Shown in pieces: positions 24,566-32,329 of a DNA stretch of 39,498 nucleotides. A program made the position numbers and the translations under genes. Source of the stretch: an uncultured Thermomicrobiales bacterium (GTDB lineage Bacteria > Chloroflexota > Chloroflexia > Thermomicrobiales > UBA6265). Location of the stretch: the NCBI GenBank assembly GCA_902806405.1, contig CADCWL010000041.1, positions 1 through 39,498 on the forward strand, written 5' to 3'. The first letter of the stretch is position 1. Each line of letters starts with the position of its first letter. Under the pieces are notes generated by a model that was given only the letters and a program-made list of their open reading frames with translations, ran no database searches and was not told the DNA's origin.

Positions 24566-25789
24566 ATGACGGACGAGATCACGAACGTGGACGTGGCGGT
24601 GGTTGGTGCCGGGCCGGCGGGGAGTGCGGCGGCGGTGGCACTGGCGCGGGCCGGACGGCGGGTGGTGCTGCTCGACCGGGCCGCCTTCCCGCGCGACAAA
24701 CCGTGCGGCGACCTGATCGGCGCCCGGGCCCTCGCCTGGGCGCGGCGCCTCGGCGTCGACGAGGTCGACCTCGCCCCGTACCCGCCCCTCGCCGGGGCCC
24801 TCGTCACCGCCGACGGCGGCGCCCTCGACCTCGCCCCGACGGGCCGCGCCGGCCGTCTCCTGCTGGCCCGGTCCGACAGCCGCGTCGTTCCCCGCGTCGT
24901 CTTCGACGCGGCGATGGTCCGCGCCGCCGAGCGCGCCGGAGCCGAGCTGCGGCGGCTGACCGTCCGGGATGTCGGCCCGTGGCGGGACGGGCGACGGGAG
25001 GTGATCGGGCGCGGGCCGGACGGCCCGGTCCGCCTCGCCGCTCGGGCCGTCGTCCTCGCTGGCGGCTACGGCTGCCGCGTGGCCGCCGATGTCGCCCCGC
25101 CCCCCACGAGCGGCGCCGATCCGGGCCGGGGGATCGCGATGCGGGGCTACTTCTCCGGGGTCGCCGCACCGCGGGACCGGATCGTCTTTTCCCTTGACGG
25201 GTGGGTCCTGCCCGGTTACGGCTGGGTCTTTCCCCTGCCGGAGGGCGGGGCGAACGTCGGGGTCGGGACCCTGGTCGGGGATCGCGGCGACCGGGGGGTC
25301 GCCGACGGCGGAGCGGACGGGGCGGAACGGGAGCATCTGCGGCGCCTCTATGACCGCTTCACGACCGACCCGGCCTCCCCGGCCGCTGGCTGGCTGGCCG
25401 GGGCAACCGCACTCGCCCCGCCGCGCGCCTGGCCGCTCGACCTCGGGCCGCGCCGCCGCCGTCTGGTGGCAGACGGGCTTCTCGTCGCCGGCGAGGCGGC
25501 GGCGTTCGTCGGGCCGCTGACCGGGGCCGGCATCGCCTTCGCCCTCGACTCCGGCGCCCGCGCCGGTCAGGTCCTCGCCGTCGCCCTCGCCGCCGGCGAA
25601 CCGACCGCCGCCGCCCTCGCCCCCTACGCGCGGAGCGTCCGCCGCCGCTTCGGCCCCTGGCTCCGCGCCGAGGCCCTCGCCCAACGCGCCCTGAGCGATC
25701 CCGGCCGCCTTCGGGTTCTCCTCGACCGCGTCCGCCCCCTGCCGCCCGCCGCCGCCCTCGGCGCCCGCCTGCTGCTGCACCTGGGGTGA
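24566..25789 (+). CDS. Geranylgeranyl reductase family FAD-dependent oxidoreductase
   Basis: 407 residues. The FAD-binding Rossmann motif 'VVGAGPAGSAAAVALARAGR' is at about 11-30, followed by 'LLDRAAFPRDKPCGDLIG' (the family's PCGD motif). Near the C-terminus, 'GLLVAGEAAAFVGPLTGAGI' is the second FAD/pyrophosphate contact (normally GDAAG; here GEAAA). Family members reduce isoprenoid double bonds, as in chlorophyll, menaquinone or archaeal lipids; other members are halogenase-like or monooxygenases. Menaquinone or carotenoid side-chain reduction is plausible here but not supported by neighbours. ATG at 24566 was chosen because the GxGxxG fold starts just after it; the upstream frame is not protein-like. 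Confidence 0.88.
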   Translation: MTDEITNVDVAVVGAGPAGSAAAVALARAGRRVVLLDRAAFPRDKPCGDLIGARALAWARRLGVDEVDLAPYPPLAGALVTADGGALDLAPTGRAGRLLLARSDSRVVPRVVFDAAMVRAAERAGAELRRLTVRDVGPWRDGRREVIGRGPDGPVRLAARAVVLAGGYGCRVAADVAPPPTSGADPGRGIAMRGYFSGVAAPRDRIVFSLDGWVLPGYGWVFPLPEGGANVGVGTLVGDRGDRGVADGGADGAEREHLRRLYDRFTTDPASPAAGWLAGATALAPPRAWPLDLGPRRRRLVADGLLVAGEAAAFVGPLTGAGIAFALDSGARAGQVLAVALAAGEPTAAALAPYARSVRRRFGPWLRAEALAQRALSDPGRLRVLLDRVRPLPPAAALGARLLLHLG

Positions 25790-26662
25790 GCGGAGGGGGC
25801 TGAGGGGCAAACGTCTTCGCGCCCACCGGTGCCCGCCGAAATCCGGTGCTGCCTTCACCACCCCGCTTCGCCGTCATGCGAGGAACCACGGATGCTGCGG
25901 GGACGCGCTCCCGCGTCGTGCTGTCCCACCCCGGCGGAATCTCTGCCCCGCTCGTTCTCCTCGCCCTCTCCCGCAGGGGCTGCTTCCGTACGTTGCCAAC
26001 CGCGCGGTGTCTTGCCGCGTGCCGCAAAGTGCGTCGCCCACACCATCGGCGCGGGCTGAAACGACCCGCGGCGGGCCAGACGGAGGCAGCGACCGCGGAG
26101 CGGATCGACTGGCGTGTTCGCAGCCGCCCCCAGGTCTCCCGTTGAATAATGCGGCAGCTGGCCGCCACCGGTGCCGGCGGTTTCGCCGGCTGACTCGCCG
26201 CCCCCGCTCGCGACACCACGCCGCCCTCAAGGAACCGACGTAGAGCGGGGTGCTCCGCATCCGCTCCGGTCGCCGCGGGATCCCGGCCCTCCACCCGGCC
26301 GAGATGAACCTCGGTACCGTCGCCGGCGAGTTCCTCTCCAACCTCGTCCCCGGCCTCGTCCAGTTTGCCGACGCGTTCGGCCCGCTCCTTGACCTCGCCT
26401 TGGCCTGAGAGGTCACGCCGGACGGTCTCCAGCAACCTTCGGTCCGCCCCGAGCCCGACATTCTCCAACGAGGTCCCTCTGACGGCGGACGGCAGTGTCT
26501 CTGCCTACCGGCGGACCAGCGAGCCGGCGCTTGCCTCCACCCAAGCGGACGAACTGGCCCTGATCGTGGGGATGACGGCGCCGGAGCCGGAGACGGTCGT
26601 CATCATCCGGAGCGCCCCCTCCGCCCCCGTCGTGCCGACGGCGTGCCACCGCGGCTCCCGGC
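25790..26662. other. Gene-poor, apparently decayed interval
   Basis: About 870 bases without a credible gene. A 7-bp perfect GC hairpin with a GTTT loop lies at 26173-26190. A plus-strand reading at 26231-26408 ends in the hydrophobic 'EFLSNLVPGLVQFADAFGPL' then a stop, and one near 26480-26610 reads '[20 protein letters not shown]'. Both may be fragments of lost proteins, but I cannot assign them. The peptide-transporter relic follows directly. Confidence 0.4.
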
Positions 26663-26996
26663 TTGCCCCGTCGTCGGCCCGCCGAGCTGGACAGGCTCGC
26701 CCCGGCGGAGCGCGCCGAGGATCTCCGGCTGCGGGCAGAGGATTTCAGGGTCGTCACCCGCGCCCCCGACACCGGCGCCGCCCAAATCATGCTCCGCTAC
26801 ATCCGGCCGAGCACGGCAGCGCCGATCATCGCCCTGCGACCCTCGTCGTCGGCATGAGGGGCGCGACTTCGTCAGCCAGGCCTGGTGGATCAGCATCTTC
26901 CCCGGCCTCGCGATCGTCGTCACCGTCCTCGGTCTCAACCTTTTCGGCGACGGCCTGCGCGACGCGCTCGACGTGCGGAGCGTCGGCAACGGGTAG
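26663..26996 (+). pseudogene. Relic of a DppC/OppC-type peptide ABC permease
   Basis: Two pieces in different frames match the C-terminal part of dipeptide/oligopeptide permeases. The first (about 26717-26833) reads '[20 protein letters not shown]' and '[15 protein letters not shown]', corresponding to the EAA-loop region. The second (26856-26996) reads '[20 protein letters not shown]', then '[16 protein letters not shown]' and a stop, the classical end of DppC. About 35 residues normally found between them are missing and the frame changes, so the gene has suffered at least a deletion and a frameshift. The N-terminal two thirds are not recognisable upstream. No other peptide-transporter genes remain nearby. 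Confidence 0.75.
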
Positions 26997-27000
26997 GGAC

Positions 27001-27032
27001 GAGCTTTGAGCAATCAGCAATGAGCTATGAGC
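27001..27032. repeat. Short imperfect repeat of GAGCTATGAGC/AATCAGC units
   Basis: An AT-richer tract of alternating GAGCTNTGAGC and CAATCAGCAATGAGC units immediately follows the permease relic. It stands out from the very GC-rich surroundings. A related phrase (CTGTGAGCTACGG) lies at 37222-37234. Role unknown. Confidence 0.5.
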
Positions 27033-27063
27033 CGAGCCGTCATGCTCGGTGGCCGGGGGTGGG

Positions 27064-27366
27064 TTAGCCGAGGGTCCGCGCCCAGCGGGCGGCGTCGGCA
27101 CTTGCCGCCAGGGCGGCGGCGGGGTCGCCGGTGGCGTCGCCGACGAGGCGGCGGACCTGCCCGACGAAGGCGCGGGGGTCGGCGAAGGACCAGCGGCGGA
27201 CGTGGTCCAGGCGGTCGCCGTGCCGCCAACCGCGGGCAAGGGTCCATCGCTCCGCCGACCGCTCGGCCAGGAGCACGATGCCGCCGCCGCTCCAGGCGAA
27301 GAGCGCCGTCGGCGTCGAGCCGGTGGACGGGTCGTGGCGGGTGGCGGCTTCGAGGTGCCCGGACAT
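27064..27366 (-). CDS. Small hypothetical protein
   Basis: 100 residues, family not recognised. It has an N-terminal beta-rich part ('ALFAWSGGGIVLLAERSAER', 'WTLARGWRHGDRLDHVRRW') and a C-terminal helix rich in Ala/Arg ('VGQVRRLVGDATGDPAAAL'). No Cys, membrane segment or signal peptide. ATG at 27366 has GGGGA/CGGAAC upstream; the codon pattern (G/C in third positions) is that of a real gene. It stands alone on the minus strand between the permease relic and the PIG-L gene. Confidence 0.7.
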   Translation of the reverse strand: MSGHLEAATRHDPSTGSTPTALFAWSGGGIVLLAERSAERWTLARGWRHGDRLDHVRRWSFADPRAFVGQVRRLVGDATGDPAAALAASADAARWARTLG

Positions 27367-27577
27367 GGTTCCGTCCCCATCGCGGAATGCCTCTGGCGGA
27401 GGGGTGGGCGCGCTATGGGAGGCGTCCCACGCGCCCATCGCCTCGCGCTTGGGACCCGATCATTCAAGGTCTCGCGGGGTGGCGCGCCAGATGTCGGCCC
27501 CGCCATGACCACCGCGAAGCTACCAGCGTCCGCCGCGCGCGTCACTGGACGCCGCACCCAAAGCGGGTGCCGCCGGT

Positions 27578-28537
27578 TTAGGCCGGCGTGAGCGGCGTCG
27601 CCGCGGCGAGTGCCGCGACCAGGTCGGTTGCGGGGGAGGCGGGGTCGTCCCAAGGGAGGGGGGCGCGGACGAACTGCTCCCGCGACAGGGTCAGCTCCCG
27701 CTGCTCAGGCGGCATCCCGGCCAGTGGCCCGCCCTCGCCGACCTGGGTGCGGTGGGCGGCGATCGCCCGCGTCTTCGCCTCCACGTACGCGGAGATGTCG
27801 ACGACGGTTGTGATCTCCGCGGCGGGTGTGCCGACTTTGGCCCGCTGCGCCGGATCGAGATCCTGGAGGGGGCCGTCCGGCCGGTCGAGCATCGCCAGGA
27901 ACCGCTCCCGCGGCACGGCGGTGAAGTAGAGCGCGCGCGTCCGCCACGGCGCGCCGACCGCAGGCAGGAAGGTCGGCGCGGCGGCGGCGTGAACGGCGGC
28001 GACGGCGGTGCGGTGGGCCATCAGGTGGTCCGGGTGGCCGTAGATCCCCTCCGGGCCGAAGGTGAGCACCGTTTCCGGCCGGACGGCGCGGAGGTGGACG
28101 ACAAGCCGGTCGACGACGTCCCCCTCGGTCGCCTTCCAGAAGGCGCGAGGGTCGTCGTTCTCCGGCGTCCCAGCCATCCCGGAGTCGCGGTAGTCGAGGA
28201 AGCGGACGTCGACCGCGCCGACCGCCGCGGCGGCGGCCCGCAGCTCCTGCTCGCGGACGGCGCCGAGGATCTCGGGGGTGTCGAGCTCGGGGACGCCGGT
28301 CTTGCCCGCCTCGCCGCGGGTGGCGCTGATCAGCGTCACCGCCAAGGCCCGCTCACGGGCGGCGGCCATCACCCCGGCGCAGCCGAACGACTCGTCGTCC
28401 GGGTGGGCGAAGACCAGCAGCAACGGCCCGCTCCCCTCCGGTCGTGGACTCGCCTCCGCCCCCCCGTCTGGTCCGGTCGTCGTTCCCGCGCTCACCCTGT
28501 CCCCCGCGTTGTCCTGCCCGTGTCTCGCGCCCATCAT
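27578..28537 (-). CDS. PIG-L family zinc-dependent deacetylase (MshB/BshB-like)
   Basis: 319 residues from ATG 28537. The zinc motif 'FAHPDDES' is at 43-50 (His45, Asp48), and 'GHPDHLMAHRTAV' at 167-179 supplies the third ligand. 'SATRGEAG' follows the first strand as in MshB-type enzymes. The family removes acetyl groups from N-acetylglucosamine conjugates, as in mycothiol, bacillithiol and GPI-related pathways; several members act on other amino-sugars. The N-terminal ~35 residues are polar and variable. A GTG at 28495 with GGGGGA 4 bases upstream is an alternative start. The next gene upstream on this strand is a glutaredoxin-like protein. Confidence 0.9.
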   Translation of the reverse strand: MMGARHGQDNAGDRVSAGTTTGPDGGAEASPRPEGSGPLLLVFAHPDDESFGCAGVMAAARERALAVTLISATRGEAGKTGVPELDTPEILGAVREQELRAAAAAVGAVDVRFLDYRDSGMAGTPENDDPRAFWKATEGDVVDRLVVHLRAVRPETVLTFGPEGIYGHPDHLMAHRTAVAAVHAAAAPTFLPAVGAPWRTRALYFTAVPRERFLAMLDRPDGPLQDLDPAQRAKVGTPAAEITTVVDISAYVEAKTRAIAAHRTQVGEGGPLAGMPPEQRELTLSREQFVRAPLPWDDPASPATDLVAALAAATPLTPA

Positions 28538-28549
28538 GGGCGTGCCCCG

Positions 28550-28557
28550 AGTGTAGC
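28550..28557 (-). promoter_or_regulatory. Possible -10 element of the PIG-L gene
   Basis: GCTACACT on the minus strand lies 13 bases before ATG 28537, so transcription would begin about 6 bases before the start codon, almost leaderless. The same octamer precedes the cold-shock and zinc-ribbon genes. No clear -35 is present. Confidence 0.35.
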
Positions 28558-28618
28558 AATCGGTCTCGCCGGGCACGAGCCGGACGTGCCACGGCGCTCC
28601 GTTCCCTGTCCGCTGCCC

Positions 28619-28924
28619 TCAGACCAGCCCCTGCTCCCGCAGTGCCGCCTCCAGCGCCTCGTCGGTCGGCTCGATCAAGACCGGGCCGGCGGGGCCGAGG
28701 GCGATGGTCGGAATCCGGCGGGAGCCGCCGTTCTGGCCCGCGGCCCAGACCGTGGCGGCCGCGTTCGCGTCGAGGTCGACGACCCGGTAGGGGATCGCCA
28801 GGCGGTCGAGCAACGCCCGCGACCGCCGGCTGTCCGGGCACCACCCCGTGCCGTAGAACGTGATCCCCTCGCCCGCCGGCGAGCCGTCCTCCCGCACCGC
28901 CGCTTCGCCCGTCTCCGTCGCCAC
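28619..28924 (-). CDS. Glutaredoxin/mycoredoxin-like thiol protein
   Basis: 101 residues with a thioredoxin fold. The active site is 'GTGWCPDSRRSRALLDRL', i.e. CPDS: the N-terminal Cys is present and the second position is Ser, as in monothiol-type glutaredoxins. 'GGSRRIPTIAL' provides the cis-Pro. Such proteins reduce mixed disulfides with low-molecular-weight thiols. The start is GTG at 28924, with GGAAGGAG 8 bases upstream. The PIG-L deacetylase gene lies 81 bases downstream, which would fit a mycothiol- or bacillithiol-like thiol system, although no other gene of such a pathway is in the window. Confidence 0.85.
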   Translation of the reverse strand: MATETGEAAVREDGSPAGEGITFYGTGWCPDSRRSRALLDRLAIPYRVVDLDANAAATVWAAGQNGGSRRIPTIALGPAGPVLIEPTDEALEAALREQGLV

Positions 28925-29015
28925 CGTCCGCTCCTTCCGGTCTCCCCGCCGCGTCGATCGACCCCGATACTATCACAAGGGAAGCATTGGCCGGAAGTGG
29001 GGCGGCCTCCGTCCG

Positions 29016-30215
29016 TCAGAGAAGCCGCCTCGCCCCCGGCAGGCGCAGGATGAGCGCTGAGACGGCGATCGAGAGCGGGATGCCAGCCAGCGAGACGAGC
29101 GCGAACTTGACGAGGGGCGGAAGCCCGACGCCGACCAGGCCGAACTGGAGCGCGACGACGACCCAGATATGCATCACGTAGACGCCATAGGCGTTCTCTG
29201 CTAGCAACCGCCACGCCCGTCCCGGTCGTTCCAGCCGCTCCCGCGCCAGCACGAGCAGCCCGGCGCAGAGGCCGACGCAGAGCAGGGCTTCCCACCCGCT
29301 CCTCAGCGCCGCACGCCAGCCGGCGCCCCCCTCGGCAAAGATCGATGGCAGACGGTCCCCGAACGGCAGGGCATAGGCGTATCTGACCCCCGCCGCCGCC
29401 AGCCCAACCCGCAACCACGCCATCCCCGTCGCGGTTGGGAAGCGCCGGAGCCAGTCGCCGCGGGCTGCCAGGATGCCGACGACGACGAGGCCCGCGTACT
29501 GCGGCAGGTGGGCGACCTCCGCCGGAACGACGCCGAGCAGCCGGTCCCAGCGGTCGATCGGGAAGCGGAGGCGGACGGCGTAGGTCACGGTGGCCAGGGC
29601 GAGCGCGAAGAGGAGGAGTGCCCGGTTCCCCGGCATCGGCCACCCCGCGCCGAGCGAAGCGGCCCGGCGCCCGCCGACGCGCCGCCATGCCGCGTAGGCG
29701 ACGGCGTAGACGAGCAGGTGGGCGAGGAACCAGAGGTGGCCGATCTCCACCCCCCTGCCCCCCAGGTAGTCCTGGAGGAAGAACCCCCAGAACCCGCGGT
29801 GGCCACCCTCCTGCCGGTGCTCGAGGAAGGCGATCGGGCCGAAGACCGCGAGTCCGAAGAAGAGGAGCGGCGCGCCGAGGCGGAGGGCGCGGTCGCGGAG
29901 GAAGGCAGCGCCACCCTTCCGATCGTACGCGCCCGGGAGGAAGGCGCCCGAGATCAGGAAGAAGAGCCCCATGAAGAACGAGGCGTTGACGGCGAAAAAC
30001 GGCCCGAGGGCGGAATCGCGCACTGCCTCCAGCACCGGCCAGTCCCCCCCCGGCCCGTACGGCTGGCCGGCGTGGTGGAGCACCACCAGGAGGGCCAATC
30101 CCCCGCGCACGGCGTCGATCCAGAGCAGGCGCCCCCCGTCCCGATCCCCGATCGGGCGCCCTGCGACGGTGCGTCGTTCGACCTCCGTCCGTGCGCCGAT
30201 CACGAGCGTTGCCAT
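29016..30215 (-). CDS. Acyltransferase family 3 membrane protein
   Basis: 399 residues, about ten predicted membrane helices. The family signature near the start is 'LLWIDAVRGGLALLVVLHH' (the catalytic-type His pair region), followed by 'FFMGLFFLISGAFLPGAYDR' and 'HLWFLAHLLVYAV'. Acyltransferase-3 proteins move acyl groups across or onto sugars of the cell envelope (O-acetylation of polysaccharides, glycolipids or antibiotics). The acceptor is unknown. ATG at 30215 has GGGAGGCGGGG upstream. No envelope-polysaccharide genes adjoin it. Confidence 0.88.
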   Translation of the reverse strand: MATLVIGARTEVERRTVAGRPIGDRDGGRLLWIDAVRGGLALLVVLHHAGQPYGPGGDWPVLEAVRDSALGPFFAVNASFFMGLFFLISGAFLPGAYDRKGGAAFLRDRALRLGAPLLFFGLAVFGPIAFLEHRQEGGHRGFWGFFLQDYLGGRGVEIGHLWFLAHLLVYAVAYAAWRRVGGRRAASLGAGWPMPGNRALLLFALALATVTYAVRLRFPIDRWDRLLGVVPAEVAHLPQYAGLVVVGILAARGDWLRRFPTATGMAWLRVGLAAAGVRYAYALPFGDRLPSIFAEGGAGWRAALRSGWEALLCVGLCAGLLVLARERLERPGRAWRLLAENAYGVYVMHIWVVVALQFGLVGVGLPPLVKFALVSLAGIPLSIAVSALILRLPGARRLL

Positions 30216-30395
30216 CCCCGCCTCCCTGTCCCCTCGACCGTATCGCCTGGCACCAGCATAGGGCGGCGGGGACGTCGGGTCGTCGGTCCGGGGGAGGGAT
30301 TGCGGGCTCCGTCCGTGGGGGGAGACGGGCCAGTCGCCGGGGGGAGGTGGGGGAGGGGGGGACGCCGATCGCGGCGGCGGGCAACGTGCCTGGGG

Positions 30396-31052
30396 TCAGG
30401 CGTCCGGTCGGACAAGGCCGTGGTCGAAGGCAAAGACGATGGCGGCGGCCCGGTCGCGCAGCGTGAGCTTGTCGAGGAGGTGCCCGACGTGGCTCTTGAC
30501 CGTCGCCTCTCCGATGAAGAGCGCCTCGGCGATCTCCCGGTTGGTCAGGCCGCGGCCGATCAGCCGCAGCACCTCTTCCTCGCGGGGGGTGAGCGCGGCC
30601 GCGCCTGGACCGCGCGCGGCCGGCGGCGGCGGGCCGGCGCGGTACCCGGCGAGGACGCGGGCGGTCACCGCCGGGTCCAGCCAGGCGTCGCCGCCGGCGA
30701 CGACCCGGACGGCGCGGATCAGTTCCTCGGCCGGTGCATCCTTGAGGAGGAACCCCGAGGCCCCCGCCCGCAGCGCCGCGGAGAGCACCTCGTCGTCGTC
30801 AAACGTGGTCAGGATCAGGACCGGCGGCGCGCCGGGCGTGGCGCGGAGGCGGCGCGTCGCCTCCACCCCGTCCATCCCCTTCATCCGGACGTCCATCAGC
30901 ACCACGTCGGGATTCATTGCCGCGACCGCCGACAGGGCGGCGGCGCCGTCGGCGCACTCCGCGATCACCTCGAACCCGTCCTCGTGCCCGAGGATCATCC
31001 GGAGGCCGGCCCGCACCAGCGGCTGGTCGTCGACCAGGATCACCGCGATCAT
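30396..31052 (-). CDS. NarL/LuxR-type response regulator
   Basis: 218 residues. An N-terminal receiver domain has the acidic pair in 'LVDDQPLVRAG', the phospho-acceptor Asp54 in 'VLMDVRMKGMDG' and the Lys in 'FLLKDAP'. A LuxR-type helix-turn-helix at about 148-212 contains 'LTPREEEVLRLIGRGLTNRE' and 'IGEATVKSHVGHLLDKL'. It binds DNA when phosphorylated by the histidine kinase encoded immediately upstream; its ATG overlaps that gene's stop (ATGA). The target genes are unknown; the adjoining acyltransferase gene, 180 bases downstream on the same strand, is one candidate. Confidence 0.96.
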   Translation of the reverse strand: MIAVILVDDQPLVRAGLRMILGHEDGFEVIAECADGAAALSAVAAMNPDVVLMDVRMKGMDGVEATRRLRATPGAPPVLILTTFDDDEVLSAALRAGASGFLLKDAPAEELIRAVRVVAGGDAWLDPAVTARVLAGYRAGPPPPAARGPGAAALTPREEEVLRLIGRGLTNREIAEALFIGEATVKSHVGHLLDKLTLRDRAAAIVFAFDHGLVRPDA

Positions 31053-32275
31053 GCGCTCCCTTTCGCGGGGCGAGCCGCCGCCCGGCCGGTCGGCTCGTTC
31101 GAGGGGAGGGGGATGACGCACTCGACGAGCCACCCTTCGCCGCTGCGCTCGGCGACGCAGGCGCCGCCGTGGAGCGTCGCCCGCTGCCGCATCCCCGGCA
31201 GACCGAGCCCCGATCCGCCCACCGACCCGATCGGCGTCGCTCCGCCGCGCCGGCCGTCGTCCCGAACGCGGAGGCGGGCCTCGTGCCCGGCGATCGTCAG
31301 CTCGACCTCCGTTCGGGCGCTCGGAGCGTGCTTGGCGACGTTGGCGATCGCCTCCTGGGCGATGCGGTAGAGATCGAGACCCGCCGTCGCCGGCATGCGA
31401 TCGGGGTCGCCCACGACCGTCAGTCCGACGTCGAGTCCGGCACGGGCGAAATCGGCGACGAGGTCGGCGAGGTCGGCGGCGCCGGGAAGGGGAGCCAGGG
31501 TTTGGGGGCCGTCGGCGGAGGCGCGCCCGGCATCGAGCAGGCCGACGGTGCGGCGGATGTCGGCCAGGCTCTGGCGGCCGGAGCGTTCCGCCTCGGCGAG
31601 CGCCTCGGCGGCCCGCGCCGGATCCCGCGTCAGGACGTGGCGGGCGCCGGTCAGGTGGAGCATCGTGATCGAAAGGGAGTGGGCGACGACGTCGTGCATC
31701 TCGCGGGCGATCCGCTGCCGCTCTTCGTCCGCCGCATGGCGGCCGAGGTCGGCCTGCGCGGCTCGGAGCTGGGCGAGGAGCCGTTGCTGTGTCGCGACGG
31801 CGCTCATGCTGAGCCAGGCGGAGGCGATGCCGAAGCCCCAACCCAGCCAGTCGAGCGCCTCCCCGGCCGCCCACGGCAGCGGCAGCGCGATCGCGAGCGC
31901 CGCGGCCGCCAGCGCGAGCCCGGCCTGGCGCCGGGTTCCGGTGTAGGTCAGCCACCCGACCAGCATGACCAGGAGCATCGGCGCGGCGGCGTTCCGCCCA
32001 ACGAAGACGAACCAGGCCGTGGGGAGGGCCACCGCGCCGACGAAGAGCGGGCGCGGCCAGCGCACTCCCCTGGCCTCGCCCAGGGTCTCGATCATCCAGG
32101 CGACGACGACGGCGCCGATCAGGGCGAGGGTGAAGGGCGCCGGCCCCGCCGGCCCATCGATGCCCGCGCGCTCGCCCCGCTCAACAAACGCCGAGAGCAG
32201 CCCGACCGCGACCGCCGCCGCGGCGAGGAGGGGCCGTGCCCAGGCGGGGACGAAGGATGGATCCGTGCACGACAT
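31049..32275 (-). CDS. Sensor histidine kinase, NarX/HisKA_3 type
   Basis: 408 residues. Residues 10-160 hold about five to six membrane helices with little outside the membrane. A dimerisation domain follows with the phospho-acceptor His194 in 'REMHDVVAHSLSITMLHL', then a HATPase domain with 'AQEAIANVAKHAP' (N box), 'RVRDDGRRG' (G1) and 'GSGLGLPGMRQRA' (G2). It probably senses a membrane or cell-envelope signal. The ATG at 32275 lies only 6 bases after a TAGGCT -10-like hexamer (32282-32287) and has only a weak CAGGG before it, so a nearly leaderless transcript is possible. The response regulator follows with a 4-base overlap. Confidence 0.95.
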   Translation of the reverse strand: MSCTDPSFVPAWARPLLAAAAVAVGLLSAFVERGERAGIDGPAGPAPFTLALIGAVVVAWMIETLGEARGVRWPRPLFVGAVALPTAWFVFVGRNAAAPMLLVMLVGWLTYTGTRRQAGLALAAAALAIALPLPWAAGEALDWLGWGFGIASAWLSMSAVATQQRLLAQLRAAQADLGRHAADEERQRIAREMHDVVAHSLSITMLHLTGARHVLTRDPARAAEALAEAERSGRQSLADIRRTVGLLDAGRASADGPQTLAPLPGAADLADLVADFARAGLDVGLTVVGDPDRMPATAGLDLYRIAQEAIANVAKHAPSARTEVELTIAGHEARLRVRDDGRRGGATPIGSVGGSGLGLPGMRQRATLHGGACVAERSGEGWLVECVIPLPSNEPTGRAAARPAKGSA

Positions 32276-32329
32276 GCCCTGAGCCTACACCGCCCACCGC
32301 GGCAGCGCCTCATCCCGCGGGCGGATCCT

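Noticed and set aside
26231-26408. A small membrane-protein gene ending at 26408
   Set aside because: The hydrophobic end is suggestive, but there is no start with a ribosome-binding site, and it sits in a decayed region; not supported as a gene.
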